Source: CAZVXI01 sp964631295
GTDB taxonomy: Bacteria; Planctomycetota; Phycisphaerae; Phycisphaerales; SM1A02
Length of the DNA stretch: 13,495 bases
Direction: 5' to 3'
NCBI GenBank assembly: GCA_964631295.1
Contig: CAZVXI010000078.1
Coordinates: forward strand, 1-13,495
Below, in pieces: positions 6,549 to 13,245 of this stretch; position 1 is the first letter of the stretch, and the number at the start of each line of letters is the position of its first letter. The translations under genes were made by a program, and so were the position numbers. A model generated the notes under the pieces. That model had not been told where the DNA came from. It made no database searches and saw only the letters and a list, made by a program, of their open reading frames with translations.

Positions 6549-7124
6549 ATGTTCCGCACACTCGCCGCGATTTTGTTGACCTTTCTTCTGCTTGCCGCGT
6601 GTGGGGAGCAGGGCACACCAGCCCCCGCGCGGAACGCAGCCGAGACAACCTCGGCGCAGGCACCGGCCCAGACCCCGCCTGCCGAGACGACCGAGCGGTT
6701 CACGATTCGGTTCCCTTCTTCCTGGCAGGTCTCACGAAACCGCATGGGCATGGCGCTGATCGCGACCGCTCCGCTTGATGGTCCGGATGATGTCTTCTCC
6801 GAGAACGTCAACATCAATGAGATCGCAAACCCGCGAGGCCTGGATGTGCAGGCGTTTTATAAGCAGCAGTTCCGTGTGGACGTCGCGCGCGAGAAGCTCA
6901 CCAACTTTCAGCTTGTCAGCGAATCTGAGGCGATGGTCGGCGGTCGCCCAGCAAGGCGCACCGTCTACCGACACCAGGCGGGGCAGTTTCAACTTACAGC
7001 ATTGGTCTACACAGTGGTGACCAACTCACATGGTTACGTCATCACCTGCTCAGTCGAAAACGACTGGTTCAATGACTACCGCGAGATATTCGAGCAGGCG
7101 ATTGCGACATTCCGCGCCGAGTAA
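6549..7124 (+). CDS. Lipoprotein with a DcrB/PsbP-like domain
   Basis: The 191-residue product starts with a lipoprotein signal (MFRTLAAILLTFLLLAAC). Its lipobox LAAC gives Cys18 as the lipidated residue. A low-complexity Ala/Pro/Thr linker follows to about residue 50. The rest (FTIRFPSSWQVSRN..., a middle VNINEI strand, ending ...IFEQAIATFRAE) has the pattern of the small alpha/beta DcrB/DUF1795/PsbP-like fold. That is a fold-level resemblance and does not reveal function. I chose the ATG at 6549 because the signal peptide begins there. The frame is open back to 6324, but those 75 residues are not convincing and overlap the spacer. No clear Shine-Dalgarno site is present. It is divergent from atpD and convergent with lgt, whose product would lipidate it. 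Confidence 0.8.
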   Translation: MFRTLAAILLTFLLLAACGEQGTPAPARNAAETTSAQAPAQTPPAETTERFTIRFPSSWQVSRNRMGMALIATAPLDGPDDVFSENVNINEIANPRGLDVQAFYKQQFRVDVAREKLTNFQLVSESEAMVGGRPARRTVYRHQAGQFQLTALVYTVVTNSHGYVITCSVENDWFNDYREIFEQAIATFRAE

Positions 7125-7141
7125 ATCACGGGCGGCAGAGT

Positions 7142-7164
7142 ACCGTGCAGTCAACGGCTGCGGT
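7142..7164. terminator. Weak hairpin between convergent genes
   Basis: ACCGTGCAG and CTGCGGT can pair with one bulged base in the 69-base gap between the lipoprotein stop (7124) and the lgt stop (7194). No T-run is seen on either side. It is a modest candidate for a shared terminator. Confidence 0.25.
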
Positions 7165-7193
7165 GCGAGACAGACGATGTGATGTTCCGCGGT

Positions 7194-8351
7194 CTACTCT
7201 CCATCTGCCACTATCACAATCCCGCCCTGTTTCGGTGCATCGCGTTTTGCGCACCATGCGAGCATTGCGAGGCCCGTCAACACCATGAACACGCTGAGCA
7301 CCTGCCCGCGCGAGAGCCCTGCAAGTTCCGCAACGCCCTCATCGGGCTGTCGGAAACGCTCCGACGCAACGCGCAGCACGCCGTACCCGAGCAGGAACCA
7401 CGATGCGGGCACGCCCACCTTGCGCGGCTTCCACCACACAAGCAACATCAGCGCGATCAACAGCGGCCCGTCCGTCATCGCCTGGAAAATCTGCGATGGG
7501 TAGTACGGTGTCAGCAGCGGGCGCAGCGTCTCAATGACGGGCGCATTGCCCGCATACGCCTCTTCAACAACACGTGCGGGGAACATCTCCGGGGCGATTG
7601 GCGGGAGCGTCGCGTACAGCGGTTCAAGCGCCTGCAACTTCTGCACGGCAGCCTCGCCGACATCGCCCCGGAGCGACTCGATCGGCACGCCATCTGTCTT
7701 GATCGCGAAATCCTCTGCGAGTCGCAACAACGCGCTGTTGTCGAACTCAACAGTCGGGTCCGCGGCGAGCACCCAGCGGTCGGTCACTTGTGTCGGATAC
7801 TTGACAGACCATGCAGGCGGATCAGCCCGCATCGATTCCGGCAGCGCCCGGCCCCACAACTCACCGTTGACAAAGTTTGCGAGCCTGCCGAGAAACAGCC
7901 CCGGCGCGCAGGCAAGCGTTCCCATGTCCATGAGGTGCGCCATACGCATGTTGCTGCGCTTCGCATACCAGAGGCATGCGATGATCACGCCGACGATCCC
8001 GCCGTGGCTTGCCATCCCGCCGTCGTTGATGGCGAAAATCCCCCAGTAGGGCAGTGATGATCGGAAGTCTGTGAGCAGGTGGGGTGCGTAGAACAGCACG
8101 TAGCCGAGCCGCCCGCCGATGAGCACGCCGATGATGCCGGCAAACATGAAGTCGCCCGCCTGCTGTGGGTCAAGCGGGCTGCGGTTCGTGCGAGCGAACC
8201 ATCGCAACACCAGCCACGCGATGACGAACCCGACTGCATAGGCAAGCCCGTACCAGCGGATGCCCCACCCATTGCCGATTTGAATCGCAAACGGATCGAG
8301 CCGATGAACATAGGACTCGGCACATATGCAGAACTCGTGTGCGGCGGACAT
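7194..8351 (-). CDS. lgt: Prolipoprotein diacylglyceryl transferase, enlarged
   Basis: Lgt moves a diacylglyceryl group from phosphatidylglycerol to the lipobox cysteine of prolipoproteins in the cytoplasmic membrane. The protein has the family marks in order: IRWYGLAYAVGF (31-42), IGGRLGYVLFY (78-88), the essential-histidine region SHGGIVG (His116), the Lgt signature GRLANFVNGELWGR (155-168), PSQIFQAM (285-292) and the terminal RFRQPD with membrane helices. At 385 residues it is about 100 longer than the common 270-300. The excess lies mainly at about 175-283, between the signature and PSQ, in a hydrophilic stretch predicted to be extracytoplasmic. I chose the ATG at 8351; a longer open frame reaches 8516 but overlaps trpD and looks non-coding. 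No clear Shine-Dalgarno site is seen. It is divergent from trpD. Confidence 0.95.
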   Translation of the reverse strand: MSAAHEFCICAESYVHRLDPFAIQIGNGWGIRWYGLAYAVGFVIAWLVLRWFARTNRSPLDPQQAGDFMFAGIIGVLIGGRLGYVLFYAPHLLTDFRSSLPYWGIFAINDGGMASHGGIVGVIIACLWYAKRSNMRMAHLMDMGTLACAPGLFLGRLANFVNGELWGRALPESMRADPPAWSVKYPTQVTDRWVLAADPTVEFDNSALLRLAEDFAIKTDGVPIESLRGDVGEAAVQKLQALEPLYATLPPIAPEMFPARVVEEAYAGNAPVIETLRPLLTPYYPSQIFQAMTDGPLLIALMLLVWWKPRKVGVPASWFLLGYGVLRVASERFRQPDEGVAELAGLSRGQVLSVFMVLTGLAMLAWCAKRDAPKQGGIVIVADGE

Positions 8352-8400
8352 GAGGGTATGGTATCGGGTCCCGTCCGCGATGCAGAGAGGACCACGTCTC

Positions 8401-9483
8401 GTGACACACAACAATCCGCACGCATCCGCCAAGGCACCAGCAGAGTTCGCGCGAGCGGCGGATCCGGCTGATATGACGCCTCTGCTCCGGCATCTGCTGG
8501 CTGGCCATTCACTCACGGCCGAGCAGACAGCCGAGGCATTTCGCGCGATGATGACCGGAGCCGTCCATCACGGCGAGATGGGCGCACTGCTTGCGCTGCT
8601 CGCTACACGAACACCCACCGCCGATGAGATCCTCGGCGCTGCCCGCGTGATGCGCGAGAACGTCGATCCGATCCCGACGCCATTCGACGGCGCTCAGCTC
8701 GTCGATACGGCCGGCACCGGCGGTGCTCCCAAGACATTCAACGTCTCGACTGCATCGGCCATTATCGCTGCAGCGGGCGGCGCGAAGGTCGCCAAGCACG
8801 GCAACCGGTCGCGCACGGGGCGCGGCTCTGCGGAGGTGCTCCAGCAACTCGGGGTGAATGTTGATGCAGGCCGCGATGTGCAGGTGCGATGCCTTGATGA
8901 AGTCGGCGTGTGCTTTGCGTTCGCCATTCATCACCACCCCGCAACGAAACACGTCATGCCCGTGAGACTGGCGCTCGGTTTTCCGACGATCTTCAACCTG
9001 CTCGGCCCACTGACGAATCCGGCGGGCGCCAGGCGGCAGGTGATGGGGGTGTACGAACCTCGATTTCTCGAGCCGATCGCACATGCCCTCGCGGAACTCG
9101 GTGCAATGCACGCAATGGTTCTGCATTCCGATGACGGGCTTGATGAACTGTCAATCTCCGCGCCAACGCACGTGTGCATCGTTCGCGAAGGCGAGGTCGC
9201 CCGCGCGACGATCGACCCCGGCGCGCTTGGTCTCACGCTCGCAGATCGTGAACAGGTCGTTGCACGCGATCTTGATCACGCTGCCGCGATGGTACGGGAC
9301 ATTCTCAGCGGGGATGAGCAGGGGCCACCACGCGATATGACGCTGCTGGCATCTGCCGCGACACTTCTCGTTGCAGATCAGGCAGCGGACATGGCGGAGG
9401 GTGTCGCCAGATCGGCCGAGTTGATCGATTCGGGCGCTGCCGCCAAGGCGCTCGCGCAGCTTGCAGCTATCTCGCATGGGTGA
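8401..9483 (+). CDS. trpD: Anthranilate phosphoribosyltransferase
   Basis: TrpD joins anthranilate to PRPP, the second step of tryptophan synthesis from chorismate. Numbered from the GTG at 8401, the PRPP loop DTAGTGG is at 102-108 and NVSTA at 114-118. KHGNR is at 132-136, followed by HHPATKHVMPVR (178-189) and LGPLTNPA (201-208). The metal-binding DGLDE is at 245-249. The start is uncertain. The GTG at 8401 has AGAGG ten bases upstream. The ATG at 8473 begins exactly where TrpD homology starts (MTPLLRHLLAG). An ATG at 8326 would overlap lgt. The segment after KHGNR (SRTGRGSAEV) appears one residue shorter than the usual SVSSxSGSADV. No other trp gene is nearby, so it is an isolated pathway gene. 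It is convergent with the sigma factor gene. Confidence 0.95.
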   Translation: MTHNNPHASAKAPAEFARAADPADMTPLLRHLLAGHSLTAEQTAEAFRAMMTGAVHHGEMGALLALLATRTPTADEILGAARVMRENVDPIPTPFDGAQLVDTAGTGGAPKTFNVSTASAIIAAAGGAKVAKHGNRSRTGRGSAEVLQQLGVNVDAGRDVQVRCLDEVGVCFAFAIHHHPATKHVMPVRLALGFPTIFNLLGPLTNPAGARRQVMGVYEPRFLEPIAHALAELGAMHAMVLHSDDGLDELSISAPTHVCIVREGEVARATIDPGALGLTLADREQVVARDLDHAAAMVRDILSGDEQGPPRDMTLLASAATLLVADQAADMAEGVARSAELIDSGAAAKALAQLAAISHG

Positions 9484-9493
9484 ATCGGCTGGA

Positions 9494-10360
9494 TCAGCGC
9501 GTACGAAACTCGAACTGAGATTCGCTGTTCGTGCCGGCCATCCGGGCGCGCAGGCACTTGATGATCGAGTCGAGTCGTTGTGACACGCGCGATTCTGAGA
9601 TGCCCAGCGTCCGGCCGATCTCGCGCATCGTCAGCTTCTCGTAGTAGTACAGCACGATGATGAGCTGATCCGGCCGGCTGAAGCCGGTTGTGATCCACCG
9701 CCGAAGGTCGTCCATCTCGGCCCGCATGGCCGGCTCAGGATCGCGACGGTCGACGAACGAGCGCATGCCGTCGGATTCGTCGGATTCGGGAGCGTCCGGG
9801 CGGTTGCTGTTGAAGTGCACGAACGCGGCAGGCCGCTCGGAGAACGCCTGGCGGAATCGTTCGCGCGACAACTCCAGGCGATCACAGAGTTCATCGTCGG
9901 CGGGAGCCCGGCCGTGCTCGACTTTGAAGCGCTCGACCTCGTGCATCCACTGCTTTTCGCGTCGGCGGGCGAGGCGCGGCGCGTGGTCGAGCTGTCGCAG
10001 GTAATCGCGCATGGAGCCGTAGATGCGCCGGCCGGAGAACGTCTCGAACTTCACACGGCGGGCAGGCTCGAAACGTTCGATCGACTCAGCAAGGCCGACG
10101 TAGCCCTGCTGCATCAGGTCATCGACATCCACCTGCGCGGGAAGCTGCGAGTGCAGCCGCTCGGCGATGCGCTTGACATGGCTGGTCATGTAGTACTCAA
10201 CGAGACGATCGCGGGCGGCCTTGTTCGGAGCGGCCTTGTACTCGCTCCAGAGGTGGTCGATGTTCTGCTGGTTTTCGGCTGTGCGATGCTTCGCGCCAGC
10301 CTTCCTCAGCGAAGTGGTGGTGGTGGGTGATTTCCGACCCGCAGCAACCGCAACCGACAT
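9494..10360 (-). CDS. fliA: RNA polymerase sigma factor, sigma-28/FliA-WhiG family
   Basis: The 288-residue protein has sigma region 2 at about 48-125, including DVDDLMQQGYVGLAESIERF and the region 2.3/2.4 stretch KFETFSGRRIYGSMRDYLRQLD. Region 3 is at about 127-185. Region 4 is at about 213-270, with the helix-turn-helix LTMREIGRTLGISESRVSQRL. This order and the FETFSxxRIxGSMRDYLR block are characteristic of FliA/WhiG-type sigma factors, which direct RNA polymerase to motility, sporulation or general-stress promoters. A basic, Thr-rich N-terminal tail of about 30 residues precedes region 2. I chose the ATG at 10360, with AAGGA about nine bases upstream; the longer frame to 10549 is unconvincing. 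No flagellar gene is in the window, so the regulon is unknown. The gene lies 251 bases downstream of the TPR lipoprotein gene. Confidence 0.88.
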   Translation of the reverse strand: MSVAVAAGRKSPTTTTSLRKAGAKHRTAENQQNIDHLWSEYKAAPNKAARDRLVEYYMTSHVKRIAERLHSQLPAQVDVDDLMQQGYVGLAESIERFEPARRVKFETFSGRRIYGSMRDYLRQLDHAPRLARRREKQWMHEVERFKVEHGRAPADDELCDRLELSRERFRQAFSERPAAFVHFNSNRPDAPESDESDGMRSFVDRRDPEPAMRAEMDDLRRWITTGFSRPDQLIIVLYYYEKLTMREIGRTLGISESRVSQRLDSIIKCLRARMAGTNSESQFEFRTR

Positions 10361-10611
10361 GGAGGTCCGTCCTTTGACCGTGTGACGTGTTCTTGAGTTT
10401 GTGTGTCCGCAACTGTCGGGTGCGTGCGCGTGTCGAATCCATGACCCGGCCGTCACCCAGTTGCACATCGGCAGCGCTGTGGCTTCGCCCCAAGTTTCGC
10501 GCCATTTTTTCTCGCGCGAAGCGCACCTGTTGCTCATGCAGCGCAACAAACGACATTATCGGAGGTTCGCGTGTGTGATGTTCGGGTGGCTCGCGGTGTC
10601 GGCAGGGCAGA
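10361..10611. other. Spacer between TPR lipoprotein and sigma factor genes
   Basis: The spacer contains an inverted repeat TTCGCGC (10496-10502) / GCGCGAA (10514-10520) with an 11-base loop holding six T's (plus strand). It may be an operator or an RNA hairpin upstream of the sigma gene. GATAAT (minus, near 10560) resembles a -10 box but lacks a partner. No terminator is obvious after the TPR gene, so the sigma gene may be read from the same transcript. Confidence 0.3.
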
Positions 10612-11667
10612 TCAGTCCAGCGCGTAGTTCGACATGAGCGTGATGAGTTTGCGCTGGTCGCGGTTGATGCGCAGCGATCGGCGGAACGAATCGCGTGCTT
10701 CCCTGCGGGCATCGTTGTCGGTTCGCCCACTGCGCAGCCACGTGTTGAGCGCGTTCACGCCTACACCGTTGAGCGATGGCCAGTGGTTCGGATCGAGCTC
10801 GATTGCTCCGCGATATGCTTCGATCGATGCATCGTATTCGCGCAACTTGAACAGCGCCCAACCAAGCCGCTCGTATGCGTTCGGCGTGGGGTCGATCCGC
10901 GTGAGGTTTTCCGCGGTGTTGGCCGCCTCCTGATATCGGTTCTCGCGCGCGAGCACGTTGATCAGGTTCAGCATCACCGGCGCGGTGGCCTGCTCGTCGA
11001 GCAGTTCCAACGCGGTGAGATACTGCTCGATTGCCGCATCGTTCCGGCCGAGATCTTCGTAGATCGCCCCGAGATTCACCCGGGCGCCGCCGGATTCGGG
11101 CGCCAGCTCGACCGCCTTCTCGGCGAAGACGAGGGCGCTGTTCATCTCATCCATCCGCATGTACGTGGTGGCGATGTTGAGATTCGCCTCCGGATGGTCT
11201 GGGACGATCGTCAAAGCCCGGTGATACGCCTGAACGGCACGCAGCAACTGCCCGAGCATCTGCAGCGCCCGGCCGTGGCCGAACTGGGCATCGAAGCTCC
11301 GTGGCGAAAGTTTGACGGCCCGCGCGAAGACCGGCTCGGCCTTCCCGGCATCGTCGAGGTCGAGGTAGATGTCTCCGATGCCGAGATACGCTGGCACGAT
11401 CGTCGGATTCTCTTCCAGGACGTCTCGGAAAAGCCCGAGGGCAACGTCGTAGTCGCCAGTATCTTTCGCGATCGTGGCCTGTTCGAGCAGGTTCTTCTGC
11501 TCATCGGATCCCGAGCCGTCTAAAAACGCCTGGAGATCGCCATCAACGCCGGTTTGCCTCGGCTGACATCCGGCCAACAGCCAGCATGCCAACAGAATGC
11601 CGATGACTGCGGCCAGAGACGTTGCGTTCAAGCGTCGGTCGGCAGTGCTGGTGATGGCGATACACAT
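10612..11667 (-). CDS. TPR-repeat lipoprotein
   Basis: The 351-residue product has a hydrophobic signal (about residues 15-33) ending in a lipobox, LLAGC, with Cys34 as the lipid-anchored residue. About seven or eight tetratricopeptide repeats follow from about 60 to 335. Typical cores such as AYLGIGDIYLDLDDAGKAEP, ARVNLGAIYEDLGRNDAAIE and AYERLGWALFKLREYDASIE are visible, many ending in a conserved proline (ENP, LSP, VPD, LAP, IDP, LDP). TPR arrays form superhelical protein-binding scaffolds. The family includes outer-membrane assembly and secretion pilotins, so envelope scaffolding is plausible but not proven. I chose the ATG at 11667 over a TTG at 11706 because the signal peptide fits; no strong Shine-Dalgarno site is seen. 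It precedes the sigma factor on the same strand. Confidence 0.87.
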   Translation of the reverse strand: MCIAITSTADRRLNATSLAAVIGILLACWLLAGCQPRQTGVDGDLQAFLDGSGSDEQKNLLEQATIAKDTGDYDVALGLFRDVLEENPTIVPAYLGIGDIYLDLDDAGKAEPVFARAVKLSPRSFDAQFGHGRALQMLGQLLRAVQAYHRALTIVPDHPEANLNIATTYMRMDEMNSALVFAEKAVELAPESGGARVNLGAIYEDLGRNDAAIEQYLTALELLDEQATAPVMLNLINVLARENRYQEAANTAENLTRIDPTPNAYERLGWALFKLREYDASIEAYRGAIELDPNHWPSLNGVGVNALNTWLRSGRTDNDARREARDSFRRSLRINRDQRKLITLMSNYALD

Positions 11668-11852
11668 ACTCGGATCTTTCGATATTCCCCGCGAAATCAC
11701 GGCCAACGCGATCGTTCTGCGGCGATCTCAGTCCGTCGTCGTTCGCTGCACCCGGCGTCAGCACGTGTGAGATCGACGACCAAACCGCCCGCGGCAACGC
11801 GCTTTGGACTACATCGGCCTGCAGAGGCCCTCTCGCGAGTCGTTTCGCCCAC

Positions 11853-11942
11853 ATCGGCAGATTCCCGACTCCTCCAGTCAGGGTATACGCAACGGTGACA
11901 CCGGCCGTTCGAGCCAACAGGCAGAATCTGCCGATCGGCAGA
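11853..11942. repeat. Cluster of ATCGGCAG/CTGCCGAT palindromic sites
   Basis: TCTGCCGATCGGCAGA at 11927-11942 is a perfect 16-base palindrome. It overlaps GGCAGAATCTGCC (11920-11932), another near-perfect palindrome. About 70 bases away, ATCGGCAGATTC at 11853-11864 is the exact 12-base reverse complement of 11924-11935. Three copies of one core within 90 bases of a promoter-bearing spacer suggest cooperative binding of a dimeric regulator. The overlapping palindromes could also form alternative RNA hairpins. The regulator is unknown. Confidence 0.5.
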
Positions 11943-12042
11943 CAAATGCTGGCGCGGTATGCCTGCCGTGCGCGCATCTTGGTTCCGCCCGGCTCTTGCC
12001 CAGCCGGAAAAGCCAACAAAATCTCACAATCGCCAACGTCCT

Positions 12043-12085
12043 GTCGCCGCCGGACTTGTGATCCGGTGAACCAACCCGCGGCGAC
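12043..12085. other. Nested inverted repeat, possible structured leader
   Basis: GTCGCCGC (12043-12050) pairs perfectly with GCGGCGAC (12078-12085). Inside it CGGA (12051-12054) pairs with TCCG (12062-12065) around a seven-base loop. The result is a stem carrying an inner hairpin and a single-stranded flank. It lies about 90 bases upstream of the plus-strand lipoprotein gene, so it would be in its leader if transcription starts above it. It matches no riboswitch class I know. Confidence 0.3.
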
Positions 12086-12172
12086 GGCCCACCGCCCATG
12101 CGCGCGCAGAGCGCAGCCGCCCGGCCTCCTGTAGCGACGACCTTTTTGATCGACCTGCAAAGGAGTCCCCAG

Positions 12173-12913
12173 ATGGTTCAGATTCGTTTGATTCTCTTGC
12201 TCGTGCTTGCGCTCACCCTCGCTGGATGCGCCAGGCCAAGCGTCCAGCCGTTCGCCGAGGCAACAAAGCTCATGCGAGATGCGATTGCCACAGCAGGCAC
12301 GCGCGTGGTGGAAGTGATGGATGGCGCAGCCGACGCCGCCAACGACCCGGCAGAGCGGCAGACCATCCGCGCGCAGGCGAATGAACTCAAGCGCCAGTGG
12401 CAGATCCGGCTTGCCGTGTGTGATGCGAGCGTGGCCTATGCGTCTGCACTCGAGACTGTGATGCAAAAGCGGATGTCTGATCGGGCATTCGTGCGAGCCA
12501 TCGTGGCCGCGTTCGAGCCGTTGATCGCGCTGCACGCAACCGGGCCGCCGTTCGCGCAGATCGGACTGGTGGTCCACGACGCGCTCGGGGGCGTTGCCAC
12601 TGCACGCACGATGGCCGAGGCAGTGCGGCAGGCCGATCCACTGATCGATCGAATCGCTCATCTGTTGGAGCAGGATCTGACCGACCTCGCAGCCATCCAG
12701 CGGGTGCACGCCATGCAACGCGAGCACACTGCCGGGGCGGATCCGACTGCTGCGCTGATCAACACAACACGTGATGCCCTCCGCGCGTGGCGTGAAGCCC
12801 ACAGCATGCTGCTCAACGCGTTGCGGTTCGGGCATCGCCTCGATCCTGCAGCAATCAATGCGCACATCAACGTACTGCGAGAAGCACTGGAGCAGATGAG
12901 AGGTGCCAGGTGA
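12173..12913 (+). CDS. Hypothetical helical lipoprotein
   Basis: The 246-residue product has a clear lipoprotein signal, MVQIRLILLLVLALTLAGC, with Cys19 as the lipidation site. The mature part looks almost entirely alpha-helical, with many Ala, Arg, Glu and Leu and no obvious beta strands. I recognise no catalytic motif or known family. A Cys occurs once in the mature domain (Cys83). The ATG at 12173 is chosen because AAAGGAG lies seven bases upstream, the best ribosome-binding site in this part of the window, and because the signal peptide begins there. The frame is open to 12098, but that extension would bury the signal. Its stop overlaps the start of the next gene by four bases (GTGA), so the two are translationally coupled and probably work together. 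An envelope-anchored helical domain with a cytosolic partner is the visible picture; function is unknown. Confidence 0.8.
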   Translation: MVQIRLILLLVLALTLAGCARPSVQPFAEATKLMRDAIATAGTRVVEVMDGAADAANDPAERQTIRAQANELKRQWQIRLAVCDASVAYASALETVMQKRMSDRAFVRAIVAAFEPLIALHATGPPFAQIGLVVHDALGGVATARTMAEAVRQADPLIDRIAHLLEQDLTDLAAIQRVHAMQREHTAGADPTAALINTTRDALRAWREAHSMLLNALRFGHRLDPAAINAHINVLREALEQMRGAR

Positions 12914-13233
12914 GTGCGAGGACGAACACAACCATTGCTGAGGCGCGTGCGGCTTTCGAGCGCATCATCGCAGACATCGAAGCAATCAGCGCAAGAGACG
13001 CTGCGGCGCAACTGGTGGACTTGCTCGTCGCCGTCAGCGAGTTTCGCGCGATGATGACAACGCCCGGCAAGGACTGGGATGCGCTCCGACGGGCGGCCGA
13101 CGAGACGCGGTCATACCTGCGAGGGTTGATCACAGATCGAGCATTGAAGTCGATGGACACGCGGCAGGATGCGCTTACAGAGATTGCCGACGAGCTTCGC
13201 GCCATCGCCCTTGAAGTGCGAACGCGCCGATGA
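12910..13233 (+). CDS. Hypothetical small helical protein, coupled to upstream lipoprotein
   Basis: The 107-residue product begins at a GTG that overlaps the upstream stop codon (GTGA), with GAGAGG eight bases before it. No signal peptide or membrane segment is present, so it should be cytoplasmic. The sequence is strongly charged and helical (for example IAEARAAFERIIADIEAIS and LTEIADELRAIALEVRTRR), suggesting a small helical bundle or coiled coil. I do not recognise the family. Like the lipoprotein before it, it is rich in Ala, Arg and Glu helices; whether they are related or partners is not shown by sequence. It ends 12 bases before the stop of the convergent recombinase gene. Confidence 0.72.
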   Translation: MSARTNTTIAEARAAFERIIADIEAISARDAAAQLVDLLVAVSEFRAMMTTPGKDWDALRRAADETRSYLRGLITDRALKSMDTRQDALTEIADELRAIALEVRTRR

Positions 13234-13245
13234 CATGCTTCGCCA

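Larger units (their letters stand above)
11668..12172. other. 505-bp non-coding stretch between divergent lipoprotein genes
   Basis: This divergent spacer separates the TPR lipoprotein gene (minus) from an unknown lipoprotein gene (plus). It holds the palindrome cluster at 11853-11942 and the nested inverted repeat at 12043-12085, listed separately. A long minus-strand open frame crosses it, but it continues antisense through the neighbouring gene and lacks a ribosome-binding site, so I do not call it. I see no convincing sigma-70 promoter, tRNA or known riboswitch. Confidence 0.5.

Noticed and set aside
7137..7200. AGAGTA/TACTCT inverted repeat between the lipoprotein and lgt stops
   Set aside because: Only six bases with a 52-base loop; likely chance.
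8509..9126. Minus-strand 205-codon frame
   Set aside because: Antisense to trpD, which carries all conserved motifs.
10197..10730. Minus-strand frame with a helical start at 10556 (MSFVALHEQQVRFAREKM)
   Set aside because: It overlaps the sigma gene in another frame, has no Shine-Dalgarno site, and the rest is low-complexity His/Arg-rich sequence. Worth reconsidering only if conserved.
11543..12931. Minus-strand 462-codon frame across the spacer
   Set aside because: About half is antisense to the lipoprotein gene and its end overlaps the TPR gene in another frame. The middle part (about 11680-12000) looks mildly protein-like but has no ribosome-binding site or recognisable domain.
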